This document shows, one piece after another, positions 33,616 through 45,561 of a DNA stretch of 64,000 bases (its first letter is position 1; each line of letters starts with the position of its first letter). The DNA is taken from positions 22,961,587 through 23,025,586 of the forward strand of contig OX328107.1 of NCBI GenBank assembly GCA_946811185.2. Reading direction: 5' to 3'. A model generated the notes under the pieces. It saw nothing but the letters and a program-made list of their open reading frames with translations. It was not told the DNA's origin and did not search any database. Made by a program: the position numbers and the translations under genes. Origin of the DNA: Hippopus hippopus (taxonomy: Eukaryota > Mollusca > Bivalvia > Cardiida > Cardiidae).

Positions 33616-35287
33616 TGAACACTGGAAGTACACTATACAATCCAGACAGGAGTAGTTTTGCTCTGTTTCAATTCAAAAATTTGTTAATACTTGATTTCTA
33701 TTGTTTTAAGTTTTCATGCAAATGCATATGACTATTATTTTGTTATAAGTTCTTGTTCTTGCACACCCTTTCAATATAGTTTTCTCACATTGTTAGCTCG
33801 GCTAAGAAAACGTCAAAATATTATTAAAGTTACGGTGTCATCTGTGAAGACTTTGACACCTTCTGATCAATAACTCTGCCATTACTGAAGATACATACTT
33901 CGGATTCAAGCTAGTTGTCAACTATCAAATGGATAGTTACAGGAAGGACAGGTAACCATCAAAATAATTTAACACAGCTATGCCCATTTTTCAGCTTGAA
34001 ATATTTCCACTTAAAAAGAACCGGTGCCAAGCGTTGACACCCGCTCCCTTCCTGGTCTAGTGACGCTTTTTCATGATTATACCCATCGACAATGAAGTCT
34101 GGTTGTATACAGGTTCAACCTATCCATTCGTCCTCCTATCCGTTCGTCCGTAGGCGTAATTGTGTCCCCTTCACTTTCTACAGATTTCAGCTAATTTGGC
34201 CGACTTTTAACGGAACCCATTTTTTTTTTACCAGAACTTGTGCATCTGCAGTTTCAATTTAGACTTGTCGACTATCACAAGATCTTTGGCCCTTTCATTT
34301 TCCTTCTGTTCAGTGACAAGGTAATCGGTGGGGTATCTGTTGGCTTGCAAGACTTCTAGTTAAACACTTACTTGGTATGTGAGTGTGTTTGCTATTCTGG
34401 TATCGAGCAGATTTTATTGTCGCTTTTGCAGCAAGGACTTTAGTATCTGACATAAGCTGACTTTTGAGATAATTATTGATTAATCGATTCTTAAGGTTCC
34501 GTTAACTCTTAAACGAGTGTACGGTCGTTTTTTTCTAGACGAATAACAAAGTGACAAAATTGTAAAGGTTATTAAAAAGATCTATACAGATCACGTGGTA
34601 AATATCCATAAAGACACTTTTCGCTTTGATTTTTAATTTTGTTAAGTTTACTTACTTCTTTTTTATGTTTCTTTGATATTGATGTATTGATATAAACCGT
34701 CACTGTAGAAAACATAGTATTTTACGCATCTTCCTCGAAAACATCGTACTGAAAGGGGCTTTTACCTCTAACAAGGAAGTTATCCTTTTCAAAAATAGGT
34801 ATCGAAACTGTTGACAATTAACATTATATTTGCTTCTTTGCTTCATTATTTGTGTAAATTGTAACAGCTTTTGGCACGTCTTGAAATAAAATGTGCAGTA
34901 TTGGGTTAAAATTGACAAAACATTTCTATCATTATTTTTGTTATATAGCAAATTCTAAGAATTATATGAATAAAGGGAAATTGAAAGAGAAATGACATTA
35001 TTAAGTTTAAGTTTTAACTATATGTTTCAATGATCTTGCACTGCAGATTTATGCGTTTATCTTCTTGGTTTTTGCTAAAGCTTTTCCAATAAAGTAAATA
35101 AAAGAACTGTTATTAACACATATAACATTTTGAAGATTTAATTTGTTTAAAAACTTGATTCATTGATAATACATGAACTTTTTTCCAATCCAAAATTTTG
35201 TTGTTGTTTTTACTGTTGTTTTTCCGATGACTAAGCAGACAAAATGGCTAAATTGTGCCAAAAGCTTTCCGTCTTAGTTTGAAATTT
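33616..35287. other. 3' flank of the peptide gene, nothing recognised
   Basis: There is a CCGTCCG-rich patch near 34125-34165 that resembles the ends of dispersed invertebrate repeats, and AATAAA hexamers at 34969 and about 35088. No exon was recognised. Confidence 0.4.
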
Positions 35288-35353
35288 GGAGATGGACGGT
35301 TTAGATCTAAGATGGTTTACACGTTCTGTAATAAAATCTTGATCTATACTGCC
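35288..35353. repeat. Family C palindrome, diverged, followed by a C-run
   Basis: GGACGGTTTAGATCTAAGAT opposite ATCTTGATCTATACTGCCCC; a 16-base C homopolymer begins at 35351. Confidence 0.65.
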
Positions 35354-35468
35354 CCCCCCCCCCCCCATCCTCGCGAAAGCTGCTTCTGTTGCTTATGAAT
35401 GGCGGCGAATAAATGACACAGATATTGATGAGCACAAGAACCTATTGGACATAACGGTACACCATCAT

Positions 35469-35846
35469 AAACCTACTAGTGATTTACATGGATTATTGAA
35501 CATAATATTTAACCCATATAGATCTACCAGTGACTTACATGGATATTGAACATAACGCTATACCCATATAGACCTACCAGCGATTTACATGGATATTGAA
35601 CATAATGTTATACCCATATAGACCTGCCAGTGATTTACATGGATATTGAACATAATGTTATACCCATATAGACCTGCCAGTGATTTACATGGATATTGAA
35701 CATAATGTTATACCCATATAGACCTACCAGTGATTTACATGGATATTGAACATAATATTATACCCTTTTAAACCTACCAGTGATTTCCATGGATTATTGA
35801 ACATAATAATATACCCATATAAAACTACTAGTGATTTACATGGATT
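35469..35846. repeat. 50-bp tandem repeat, about 7.5 units
   Basis: The unit is GACCTGCCAGTGATTTACAT followed by GGATATTGAACATAATGTTA and TACCCATATA. Central units are nearly identical; edge units have drifted. There are no unique spacers between units, so this is a minisatellite. Confidence 0.93.
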
Positions 35847-35879
35847 TGGCGGTAATTGATATTCAAAGCTTTCACAGTA

Positions 35880-36093
35880 ACCCCTTTACCAAACAATCCT
35901 TTGTTTTAATTACCTTAGAGAAGAAGATTTTTGAAAACATTGGAGGAAAAGGAGAAATGCTAGTTACCAGCATTTTCTTCTTTTCCCACAATGTTTTCTA
36001 CTTATTTTAAGACAAACTTAATCACTTCAGTCACATGTAAATTGTCCTTTCAATTTGGACAAGTCTAAATTTTTTTGTCTTGTTAAATATTTG
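35880..36093 (+). repeat. Family B palindromic MITE
   Basis: CCTTTACCAAACAATCCTTT, hairpin AAATGCTAGTTACCAGCATT, CAATTTGGACAAGTCTAAAT. Confidence 0.8.
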
Positions 36094-36804
36094 ATATCGT
36101 CATTAATGGTGTTATTTTTGCCGGAATGATATTTTCATGCAAAAATCAAGAAGATGAACAATATAATGCGAAGATTTTCTCAAATGATCACCCTGTTCTC
36201 TTGTGGGTAAATGAATAGCAGGGGCATAGCTGCCTGTACGCAGTTGCGTACACTTTGGGAAAAAAAAAGGGGGGGGGGGGAAGACAACGTTGCCAAAAAC
36301 GTCACCAGAGGCCACCACATACCTTCTACAATTCAAAAGTTTTCTTTTTTGGGGGGGTGGGGGGGGGGGGTTCTAGACCCTCCTGTGAGATCCCCCTCCC
36401 CCACTCCAGGCACTTCGCGCCTCGGATTATACCTTCGGTATTATTTTTGCGTACACTTTCTTTTGGACTTACTGCACCTCTGAATATTAAATGTATTCAT
36501 CCGACCGTCAAACATAACCACAGACCACTTAAGACTCTCCACATTCTATCTCCTGCTGTCCCGCTGTATTGTCCATTTCTTTCACCGCTTTTCGATGTTT
36601 GTGTAAAAAGTCCTTCACCATATACAAAAGATGCATGACAATTTATTGCACACACACTCGATGCCGCCCCACTTCCCTGCCTTTTGTTTACACAAACATC
36701 TTGTGTCGACCATTTTGTTGAATATATAGAGAATTCATTTTGCCTACGTGAGGTGCTTAACTTGAAACTTGTATTTTAGTTAAACACAACTACATCATCT
36801 ATTT
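36094..36804. other. Non-coding, G-rich patches
   Basis: Two G-runs (about 36269-36280 and 36352-36370) generate a glycine-rich 127-codon frame at 36255-36638 that I regard as spurious. No exon was recognised. Confidence 0.45.
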
Positions 36805-37068
36805 GAGCCATGCTCTGGAAAAAAGGGGCCTTAATGCATTTGCGAAAAGTATCGACCCATGTCAGCCTGCGCAGTCCGCGCAGGCTGACATGGACCGAAA
36901 CTTTTCGCCATCTTTAAATTTTCTGCATGTCAAAGGATCATTCTACCTCTTGATTGAGTCGGTTGTTTCAAAAAATGGATTTTATGGATCCATAATTATG
37001 TGATGACTTGCTTGGTATAATGCATCGCGGAGATACATTAAGCCCCCTTTTGCCAGACTGTGGCTTAT
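36805..37068 (+). repeat. Family A hairpin MITE
   Basis: GAGCCATGCTCTGGAAAAAA to GCCAGACTGTGGCTTAT, palindrome CATGTCAGCCTGCGCAGTCC and complement at 36858-36894. Confidence 0.85.
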
Positions 37069-37104
37069 TTATATTTGAGCCATGGCTGTACTGTAAGAAG
37101 GGGA

Positions 37105-37337
37105 TTTAACTCTTTATCAAACTACAAATTTTAGACTTGTCCAAATTGAAAGCATTTGCAGACGACAAATTAAATGTAACTAAAATGGTGGCAATTGTCT
37201 GTGAAAGGGTAGAAAACCTTGTGGGAAAAAAGGAGAAAATGCTGGTAACCAACATATTCTCCTTTTCCCAGGTTTTCAAAAGACTATTTCCTAAGGTTCA
37301 TAAAACTCGGGATTGTGTGGTAAAGAGTTACTGCATC
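37105..37337 (-). repeat. Family B palindromic MITE
   Basis: TAACTCTTTATCAAACTACA to GGATTGTGTGGTAAAGAGTT. Both terminal inverted repeats are preserved and show the CTCTTTACCA/TGGTAAAGAG pairing clearly. Confidence 0.83.
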
Positions 37338-37395
37338 TGCATAAAGTATCAACCTAGGTCAGCCTGCGCAATCCGCGAAGGCTGACCTGAGTCTG
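37338..37395 (+). repeat. Family A hairpin fragment
   Basis: Only CATAAAGTATCAACCTAGGT and the central palindrome remain, directly after the preceding family B copy. Confidence 0.7.
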
Positions 37396-38167
37396 TCAAC
37401 ATTACCAAGCGATTTGTTAATTACTCTGTAAATCACTTCATAATCGAAAAAAATATATTTTAACAAAGGCCTGACAAAATAATGATAAAAAGTAGTAATA
37501 TGTACTGGTATACAAAGGCTTATCCCTCTAACTGTAGTTTTATATACATGCTTCGACATAAGGGGTGGGGGATAATGGTTGTAACGGCATTGGGAGCACT
37601 GGACTGGATTTATGGTTCTAGGTTAAAACTCTCGCGATGGAAGGAACTGAAAACCCCCTGAAAAGCACTGCCCTCAATCCTATTGGTATTGTAGCCAGCA
37701 GGCGTCATAAACGATAAAAACTTGTCGAATTTTGTTTTATCTTTGTTGTTGTTTTTTAACTAAATCGTTTTTCGTAAGGATTGTTTGATAGAAACAATTG
37801 AGATAGATTTCAGGGATGTAAACAATGATCAAGGTGTATGCATGTGCTGGCTGAGTTTGATCTCCGCATGGAAAGCCCGTGGTGCCATATGGCAAGATAA
37901 AGATTAATGCAAGTTGTATAAATCTTCTGCATGTGTTTGACGTAAACTAAGAAAGCTATTGTTTCCCATCTTTTTACTATATATGCTTTAAGGTCAACGG
38001 CAGTTTCTGTCATGCTTCTATCCTAGCATTTAGGCCAATACATCGCACTTCTTTTCTATAGCCTTCGGATGGTTTGCCGATTTAAAAAATTGAAAAGTCG
38101 CAAGTCTGTTAAAGTACGCCTGTTTAGATGATGTACTAAATTTGTAAGTTACATTCATTATTGATTT
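37396..38167. other. Non-coding, nothing recognised
   Basis: No exon, palindrome or repeat family identified. Confidence 0.4.
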
Positions 38168-38228
38168 CTGTCTGTTAGTCTGTCTGTTTGTCTTTCCGTG
38201 CGTCCGTCCGTCCGTCTGTCTGTCTGGC
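38168..38228. repeat. (TCTG/TCCG)n microsatellite
   Basis: Tetranucleotide units TCTG and CGTC repeated with interruptions. Confidence 0.9.
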
Positions 38229-38439
38229 TGGTTGCTATGTACACTAAAAGCATGTATAATTATTCTTACGTGTCACCTCCAATTTACACCATTTAATTCA
38301 CCATTATCACTTTGATGTACGCAAAACTGCCATTAATATGTCGCAGCAACAAACTAATTATATAATGATATGACCCCAATTGGTTAACATTCACACATTA
38401 ATCATGAATATTGTCCTAGTTCTAAAATCAAAGACTTGG

Positions 38440-38536
38440 TATGTTAGAACCACTTTTGCAATAAAGTGGCCTTTTGTAAATCGGTTGAAAATTCTATTAC
38501 AAAAAGTCGTTTTATTACAAAAGTGGTTCTAACATA
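38440..38536. repeat. 97-bp mini palindrome
   Basis: TATGTTAGAACCACTTTTGC is mirrored by CAAAAGTGGTTCTAACATA. A second inner pair TTTTGTAA/TTACAAAA lies within. A single related end (AAAAGTGGTTCTAACA) is found at 53565-53580. Confidence 0.8.
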
Positions 38537-38689
38537 GCTACAGTATTCCAAGAAAGTCCTCATCAGTCAGTTAGGTGGCTATATTTCGGGTTAAGAAGGA
38601 CAAATGTATTTGAAAAAGGTTTTGAAGAATGCAATAAACTTTACCGAAGCACTGGATAATTTTACTTTGCTGGACATATAAGCTCGTTT

Positions 38690-38908
38690 ATCAGACAACA
38701 CAATTTAGACTTGCCCAAATTGAAAGCTGCATGAATTGCAGACAATATTTCATTGTTGCTCTTCAGTTGGCTTTTGATTTCTTTTATGTTGGAAAACATT
38801 GAGGGAAATTTCGAAAAACTGGTTACTGGTATTTCATCCTTTTTCCATAATGTTTTGAAGAGCCTTCCTTCTTTTCCAGTCGTCTAAATGCGGTATTGTT
38901 TAGTAGAG
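38690..38908 (-). repeat. Family B MITE, degraded
   Basis: ATCAGACAACACAATTTAGA, CCAAATTGAAAGCTGC and a GGTATTGTTTAGTAGAGGGT end. Confidence 0.65.
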
Positions 38909-38914
38909 GGTTTA

Positions 38915-39300
38915 TTTGTTTGTTTGGTGTAAAACGCCGTTTTCATCTTTCATTTATATCGCGGCAGTGAGCGCAAATATTCATGCTTTCCTGGAGTTTC
39001 TTTTATCATTACTTTGCAAAACGTAGGTGTACTTTCCAAGCAAATGGCTGTTTTACCACATGAATATTGCTGGAGCACAGTTCAAGGGTGAGAGAGGAAT
39101 GAAGCCTGTCGACAAGACCATAATAATTCTTCGCAAAGAATTTGGCCAAGTTGGGAATCTAACAGCGACCCTGCAGTTTCAAGCTCTGCAGGTTACTGAC
39201 TTTACTGTCAAGATTGGCTGCGTTTTAATTTTAGCTTCGATAGTAGTCTTTGTGACAGGAACCATTCCTCTGTTTAAGAGGGCGTTCAGTGAGGTTCTGT
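38915..39300 (-). mobile_element. tRNA-derived SINE, reverse orientation
   Basis: GGTGTAAAACGCCGTTTTCA, CATGAATATTGCTGGAGCAC and AAGTTGGGAATCTAACAGCG align in order with the SINE at 8690-8950 (tail, body, box B complement). The 92-codon frame across it is incidental. Confidence 0.5.
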
Positions 39301-39321
39301 GGTGACGGTATAAGATTCGTA

Positions 39322-39595
39322 ATCTTGAGCCTTGGTTCGATTCTCAATCGGAGCGCTGTGGCATTCCTGTGAATGTCTTTGAGCAAGTCAATTCAATAAA
39401 GCAATCAATTTTCCGTACATTCAGGAAAATGAGACAATATAACTGTCATCGTGATAGCATCTTGAGCCTTGGTTCGATTCTCAATCGGAGCGCTGTGGCA
39501 TTCCTGTGAATGTCTTTGAGCAAGTCAACTCAATAAAGCAATCAATTTTCCGTACATTCAGGAAAATGAGACAATATAACTGTCATCGTGATAGC
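39322..39595 (+). repeat. 137-bp near-perfect tandem duplication
   Basis: 39322-39458 is repeated at 39459-39595 with about one base change. Each unit includes GAGCCTTGGTTCGATTCTC, a tRNA box B-like sequence, so the duplicated piece is probably SINE-derived. The high identity means either a recent duplication or an assembly artefact. Confidence 0.88.
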
Positions 39596-39985
39596 AACCT
39601 GTCATGTGCTTATTTAGACAGGCAACAATCGGCATTGTTGATAATATGGTTAGCAGCACCTGTAAAGAAATTTATGAAGAGGTACACGGTCGCTGTTAAA
39701 TTACCTTTATTCTGCTAAAACTTTATGTAAAAGTACCAGTGAGGTAGAGCACTAATGACTGAGGAAGCACAATCGCTGTAGGTACATTTGTACAACCGTC
39801 AGAGGCAGTTTTTAGCTAATATTAGAGGTAGTTACAATACTCCATATTTAATCTCGGATATTTCCATTATGTCAAGGGCCTGGCTGAAGTAGACACTGTC
39901 AGTGTTGTCAACAAGATGAATCATGCTGTTACATAGGCCTATCAGACGTTGTAAGTAAAATAGAGAGCAGAACGTCATTGTTTAA

Positions 39986-40130
39986 TCTTTCCGAAACGAC
40001 AAAATTTTAGATTCTTCTAATTTCAAAGCATGTGCTGACGACATAAACATGGTTTGAATGATGAGGTCTGTCTTTGAAAAAAATGGAAACCTTGTGGTTG
40101 AATGGAGAAAATGCTGATCCTGCATCTATG
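39986..40130 (-). repeat. Family B MITE fragment
   Basis: CGACAAAATTTTAGATTCTT and TTTCAAAGCATGTGCTGACG, ending near GGAGAAAATGCTGATCC. Confidence 0.6.
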
Positions 40131-41570
40131 ATTCTATTTTTTTGTTTTATTAATCAACGAATTCGGTAAAACGACGGAAAAATCAAGATCACAAAATTTA
40201 CAAGTATTATTGTTCATAGTTGCATGGCGTTAACCGCTGAACAAATGTCGATCTAAAACAATACAATTAGTAGTTCATTAGCTTAATTAACTTTGACGTA
40301 GATAGAACAGATACGCATTATCACCACTTTTTTTTTAAAGAAATGAAGATATTGTTTACTTTCTGTATGTCAACAGAACACGATAGAAGCGTTGATGCCC
40401 TGTAAGTTGTTATTGGCTGTATGAAAACCTGGCAGGGAAGAGCTATGTAACAGCTCACTACATTCTAGATTTAGGTGAAATAGATCATTCCGAAGTCATC
40501 GAATTGAACAGAATGGATAAGAAGCACTTTTTTCACAATGTTTTCTGACGGTAAAAGAGTGTGCACTTCATTTGTCCATAAATCAAAGGATCAATAAGGT
40601 ACTGTGATGATGCGTTTGTTTTTGTAGATTTACGACGAACAATTCCGAACTGGCTTGAGGCCACTAAAATGAAAAATAAACTGGTCGACTTATGGCCAAG
40701 GTTAGCCACGCCATGCCAGGTCAATTCTTACCGCCAATACTCTTTTCCAGCGTATTTGTAAAGCATTTGAGCTGACTAATCGTTCTGACGGAACAAGTTA
40801 TTCTGGGTAGACATGTGCGCTACGTATTCTTCTGTCAAATTTTGCTTTTACTTCCTAAACTCGCTGTAGTTGCTACCATCTTACATGGGTCATGCTCTGT
40901 GAAAAGTGGGCATGATTTCCGTTTGTAAGTTCTGAGGTTTCATTTTCAAAAAATATTCAGTTGACATACACACGAGCGTACACACAGACTCCGACCCGCT
41001 AGTTCATTTGGAAACTTACAGGGGTCGCTGGTTTGAATCCGTCCTCGACCAATGCATATCCGAACATTATTATAAAATTCTCTCTCTCACGACTGAATAC
41101 AGTTCAACGATTTTTATGTGGAAATGCAGCAAGAAACTGCAATTAGGTGTGGATAGGTGCCTTGGCCGCCAGGTAGAACTGACATAAACAAACAAACATC
41201 TTGCAAACAAGCAAACAAACGGAGAAGCGCGCACATGGGCAAGCAAAAACAAGTAGTTTATAAAGCGATATGTTTTTTGTAATTAAGGGAGATAACTGGA
41301 AATATTCATCCATATTTATTTAAGTGATTATATTTCTTGTATAAAAAACAATTTTTCCTCGATACAAAAAAGGCCCATTTGTACCCATTGCTTCTTACAG
41401 ACAACTTTTTTCCCTTTGGCTCAGTATTTACGAGCAATTACTCCTTTTGTCTCAGTATTAACAGATTTTACACGTACCTAACCTGAATTCTTCTTGATTC
41501 TTTATAGTTTGATGGGTCCAGAGTCGTCCGCTGCACGTACTTTCTGAATGGAAAGAACTACACAATCAAC
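40131..41570. other. Non-coding, nothing recognised
   Basis: A 35-bp scrap of a family A end lies at 40886-40920 (GGGTCATGCTCTGTGAAAAG). No coding exon was found. Confidence 0.4.
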
Positions 41571-41762
41571 CCTTTGCCAAACTACGCCTTGTTTTAACGA
41601 CTCTGATATCAAGGCTTTTGAAAAATCTTGTTGGTAAAGGAGAAAATACGGGCTAGACTAATCTCGTCATTTGAGCAACACTTGAATTATTTCTTGTATG
41701 CGACTGCTTTCAATTTGGTCAATTTGTGTTCTGTTGCTTTTTGTTATCCACCAAAAAGAGTT
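41571..41762 (+). repeat. Family B MITE, degraded
   Basis: CCCTTTGCCAAACTACGCCT, CAAGGCTTTTGAAAAATCTT and CGACTGCTTTCAATTTGGTC; the hairpin is lost. Confidence 0.6.
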
Positions 41763-42059
41763 TAGAAAAATGTCTTATGATTAAATTTGTCCAGTTACCA
41801 CGTTATTACGAATGTGGGCAGCGGTGGCAAACAAAACTCACTAACTCTTTACAAGTTTGTCATCAGTCACTGAAACAAAGATTTTCCCAGTAAAATCATT
41901 CGGTGTTTTACAGTCTTGAATGGCCGTATTTGGCACCTGCAATTTAAAGAAAATGTAAAACTATGAGTGGTTGTTATTTCTTTAAAATACTTTTCCAATG
42001 TTGATAAATGGTATTGCAGAAGCAAAGTCTATCTGTCTGGTTGGTTAACTATCGTGTTT

Positions 42060-43495
42060 TTAGCTCGTCTGAGTACGAAGTACTCAAGGTAAGCTTTTGT
42101 AATCGTGTTGTGTCCGTCGTGCGTCGTGCGGTCGTCAATATTTACTTTATGTGCACTCTAGAGGCCATATTTTCAGTCAGATACTCTTGAAACTTGGTAA
42201 GAATATTTGTCTTGATAAAATCTCGGACAATTTCGTAAGTGGGTCACCAGGCCAAATCTTAGAAAAACCATGTGTGCACTCTAGAGACCACATTTTCAGC
42301 CTGAAACTCTTGAAAATTGGCTAGAAAATTTGTCTTGATGATAGACCTCTTTAAAATTGGATCATGTCGAGTCAAAACGTAGGTCTATCGGCCAAATCAT
42401 AGAAAAATCTTGTGTGCACTCTAGAGGCCACATTTTCAGCCTGATACTTATGAAAGTAGGTCAGAATGTTTGTCTTGATAATATCTAGGACAACTTCGAA
42501 ATTGGGTCATGTCGGGTCAAAAAGTAGGTCCATCGGCCAAATCTTAGAAAAACCTTGTTTGCACTCTAGAGGCCACATTTTCAGCCTGATACTCATGACA
42601 CTTAGTTAGAATGTTGTCTTGATGATATCTAGGACAACTTCGAAATTGGGTCATGTCGGGTCAAAAAGTAGGTCCATCGGCCAAATCTTGGAAAACCTTG
42701 TTTGCACTCTAGAGGCCAAATTTTCAGCCTGATACTCATGAAACTTAGTTGGAATGTTTTGTCTTGATGATACATGTATTTTGGACAGGATTGAGTAGGT
42801 CACTGGACGAAATCTTAGAAAAAAACTTGTGTACACACTAGAGGCTACATTTTCAGCCTGACCTTCTTGAAACTTGTTGAGAAAGTTTGTCTTCATGATT
42901 TCTCAAGTAAGATTGAAATTGGGTCACATCAGGTCAGAAAGTAGGTCACTGGCCAAAATCTTAGAAAACCTTGTGTGCACGATAGAGGCCATATTTTCTG
43001 TCTAATACTCATGAAATTTGGTCAGAGAGTTTGTCTTGAAGATATCTTGAACAGCTTTGAAATTATTTTACTTCAGGTCAAAAAGTAGGTAACTCGGCCA
43101 GGTCTAAGAAAAATTTTGTGTGCACTCTAGAGACCACATTTTCAGTCTTATACCCATGAAACCTGGTTGGAATGTTTGTCTTGATGATATCTTGGACAGC
43201 TGTGATATTAGGTCACTTCGAGGCAAAAAGTAGGTCACTGGGCCAAATCTTAGAAAAACCCTGTGTGCACTCTAGAGGCCACATTTTCAGCCTGATCCCC
43301 TTGAAACTTGGTCAGAATGTTTGTCTTGATGATATTTTGGACAAGTTTGGAATTGGGCTATTTCGGGTCAAAAAGTAGGTCACTTACTCTCAATTGTTTT
43401 ACATCATTAAAACCAGGATCTCTTCAGCTTTATCAACTAAAGGTGACTTAACTCAGGTGAGTGTTTTAGGGCCAATGACCCTCTTGTTTGTAATT
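42060..43495. mobile_element. Element with about nine internal tandem units of ~140 bp
   Basis: The landmark GTGCACTCTAGAGGCCA recurs at about 42151, 42274, 42414, 42559, 42702, 42831, 42975, 43119 and 43265 (spacing 123-146). The units include TTTTCAGCCTGATACTCATG, TTTGTCTTGATGATATCT and AAAAAGTAGGTC. The array is framed by AGCTCGTCTGAGTACGAAGT at the left and CTCAGGTGAGTGTTTTAGGG at the right, whose GAGC/CTCAG motifs are roughly inverted. Bivalve repeats with tandem cores inside mobile ends (pearl-type or Helitron-like) have this layout; the class is an inference. It abuts the 3' end of the dioxygenase gene. Confidence 0.8.
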
Positions 43496-43534
43496 ATAGT
43501 CCGTTCGTCAGTCCGTCTGTTTGTCTGATTACTA

Positions 43535-43537
<3 letters not shown>

Positions 43538-43588
<51 letters not shown>
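43538..43588. repeat. (CT)n microsatellite
   Basis: About 24 CT units, starting 10 bases beyond the dioxygenase stop codon on the - strand; it would be a GA run in the 3' UTR. Confidence 0.95.
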
Positions 43589-43589
<1 letters not shown>

Positions 43590-43596
43590 AATGTAC

Positions 43597-43799
43597 TCAT
43601 CCATCCACTGACTCAGCCACACAAACGACCAACAATTCCTGACCAACCTTCACGAGTTTCGTGTATTTGGGGCACATATCCGGCTCTACAGGCTCATTGT
43701 ATCTTTCATTATACGATATATTGATGGCTATACGTCTTTTGTTGCTGTTGTTATGGCCGCTATAGTGAAGAACATTCGAGTGGAAGAAGATGGCATCTC
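43597..43799 (-). CDS. Dioxygenase exon 8 (terminal)
   Basis: The acceptor CCCCAG precedes 43799. It codes from the second base of Gly200 through [26 protein letters not shown], to AESVDG-stop. It carries His211 and the distal arginine. Confidence 0.9.
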
Positions 43800-45529
43800 C
43801 TGGGGGTAAAATGTTTAAAAAAAATCTTCTATGTAATTCAGTACTTCCTGTAGAGGCTTTCTTTCGTTCTCCATTGTAGTATAAAGGAAATGATTACGAC
43901 GAGGAAGCAGAAACTGCCCGTAACGAGATAAGCTATGATTGTGAACTTCTATCCATTAACTAAACAATTAAATGTGTTAAAAACTCTGTAAAAGAAGAAT
44001 TTTGAAATCATGGTAGGAAAAAGGGAAAACGCGGGTAATAAATTTCATCTCCTTTTCTACTTTTTCATACTTTTTCATAGACAAATTCCATAGTATAAGC
44101 CACAGTTATTTTGTCTTCAAGTCGAAACTGTTGTCGTCTACTAAAGGATTAAAGAAACCAGGGTCTCAAAGTTATGTAGGAATAATTTAATAAGTTACTG
44201 GTTTAAAACATATACGCATACACATAAAAGGAAAAAATTTATTGTCACACCACATTGCTTTTGAAGTGGTAGAAAAATTATCTACAGATGGAAATAAGAT
44301 AAACGGCGCAAGGGAGGTAACTCAAGCCACATTCAACTGACGAGAAGAATGGGGATGCGAGATTTACTCTTCAAAAGACGCATTTATTTCAAGTGTAAAT
44401 GTTCTAGGTCAATATACCTGGTTGTAAATCTGTTTTGATCAGTTCACAACGTTCCTTTAAACGCTCAACCCTCTGCAGATCTGCCCCTTGTTGCCCTGCT
44501 GTGAAATCGTGGTCGATCCGTCCATATTTGTGGGAGCCCTTCAGTAACTAGAGCATAAAGTATGGTCTCAAAATAATCTGTATTTAGAATAGTCAACTTT
44601 TCAGATAACTGAAAATACATCAAAGATGCATTAAGCATAATAGGTATATGTAGTTTGAAGTTGATAGGGACCCCTTAGTTTTGAAAAATCTTAAAATATG
44701 CTTTAGCTATTGTGTTTAAATTTTACATATTCAATAATATAACCTTTACCAACTATGGGTGAAATTTTCAAAATTTTGGGTAATTTAGTTTGACTTTTTG
44801 CCATTCAATGCGTTGTTAAAAAGCATAAACAAAACAGCGCGTTTGGGGCGGGGGGGGGGGGGCGTTCTGAGTAAAGGGTTTACCTGTTAATGAAAAAATT
44901 TCTTATGCAAGTACAGTAACTGTGCCCGTCTGTTGTTTGAACAGCAAAATTTCCAACTTTTGAGGCCCTTATCTCGTTTTTTTATTCCGATTTTATTCAA
45001 TATCGGAGACTGGCACACACTTGTTTACACTTCGTTTACTTTTTCATGCCCAACCATAGATGTTTTCTGGAAACCAAGTCAAACTTCGGCTTACAATATA
45101 GCATACAACAATAAAATAAAGACGGGTGAATAGTATGAACTGATTAAGTTTATATTAACTAGCACCAAAATATGGTGTAGATGAGTTTTTATAGTCAAAG
45201 GGACACGGTGTCTTTAAGATTACCACTCTATAACTGTGCCCTACATCCAAATGAGCTAATTTGGGCGAACCGAAAAAAAAAGTCATATAAAAAAATTCAA
45301 AACAAACCCTGAAAGACCGTGGAGTCTTAGTGTCAGGTGGTTATAGCACATATATCAACAAAAGATGTATAAAACATGAAGCTATGCAGAAAATAAAATT
45401 GAGACCAAATCTTGGAACAAACAACATACAAGAGAATTTTGACAAATCACTTTTGACTTTGAAGATATGTACGAAAATGAAAGTGACGAAAGCAATATCT
45501 GAAGGTAAGGTACAGATCTATATCATTTA

Positions 45530-45561
<32 letters not shown>

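Noticed and set aside
35469..35846. CRISPR-like regular repeats
   Set aside because: The units are contiguous with no unique spacers, and the genome is eukaryotic; it is a minisatellite.
36255..36638. 127-codon glycine/proline-rich open frame on +
   Set aside because: It is created by G-homopolymer runs, overlaps another frame and has no splice or start context.
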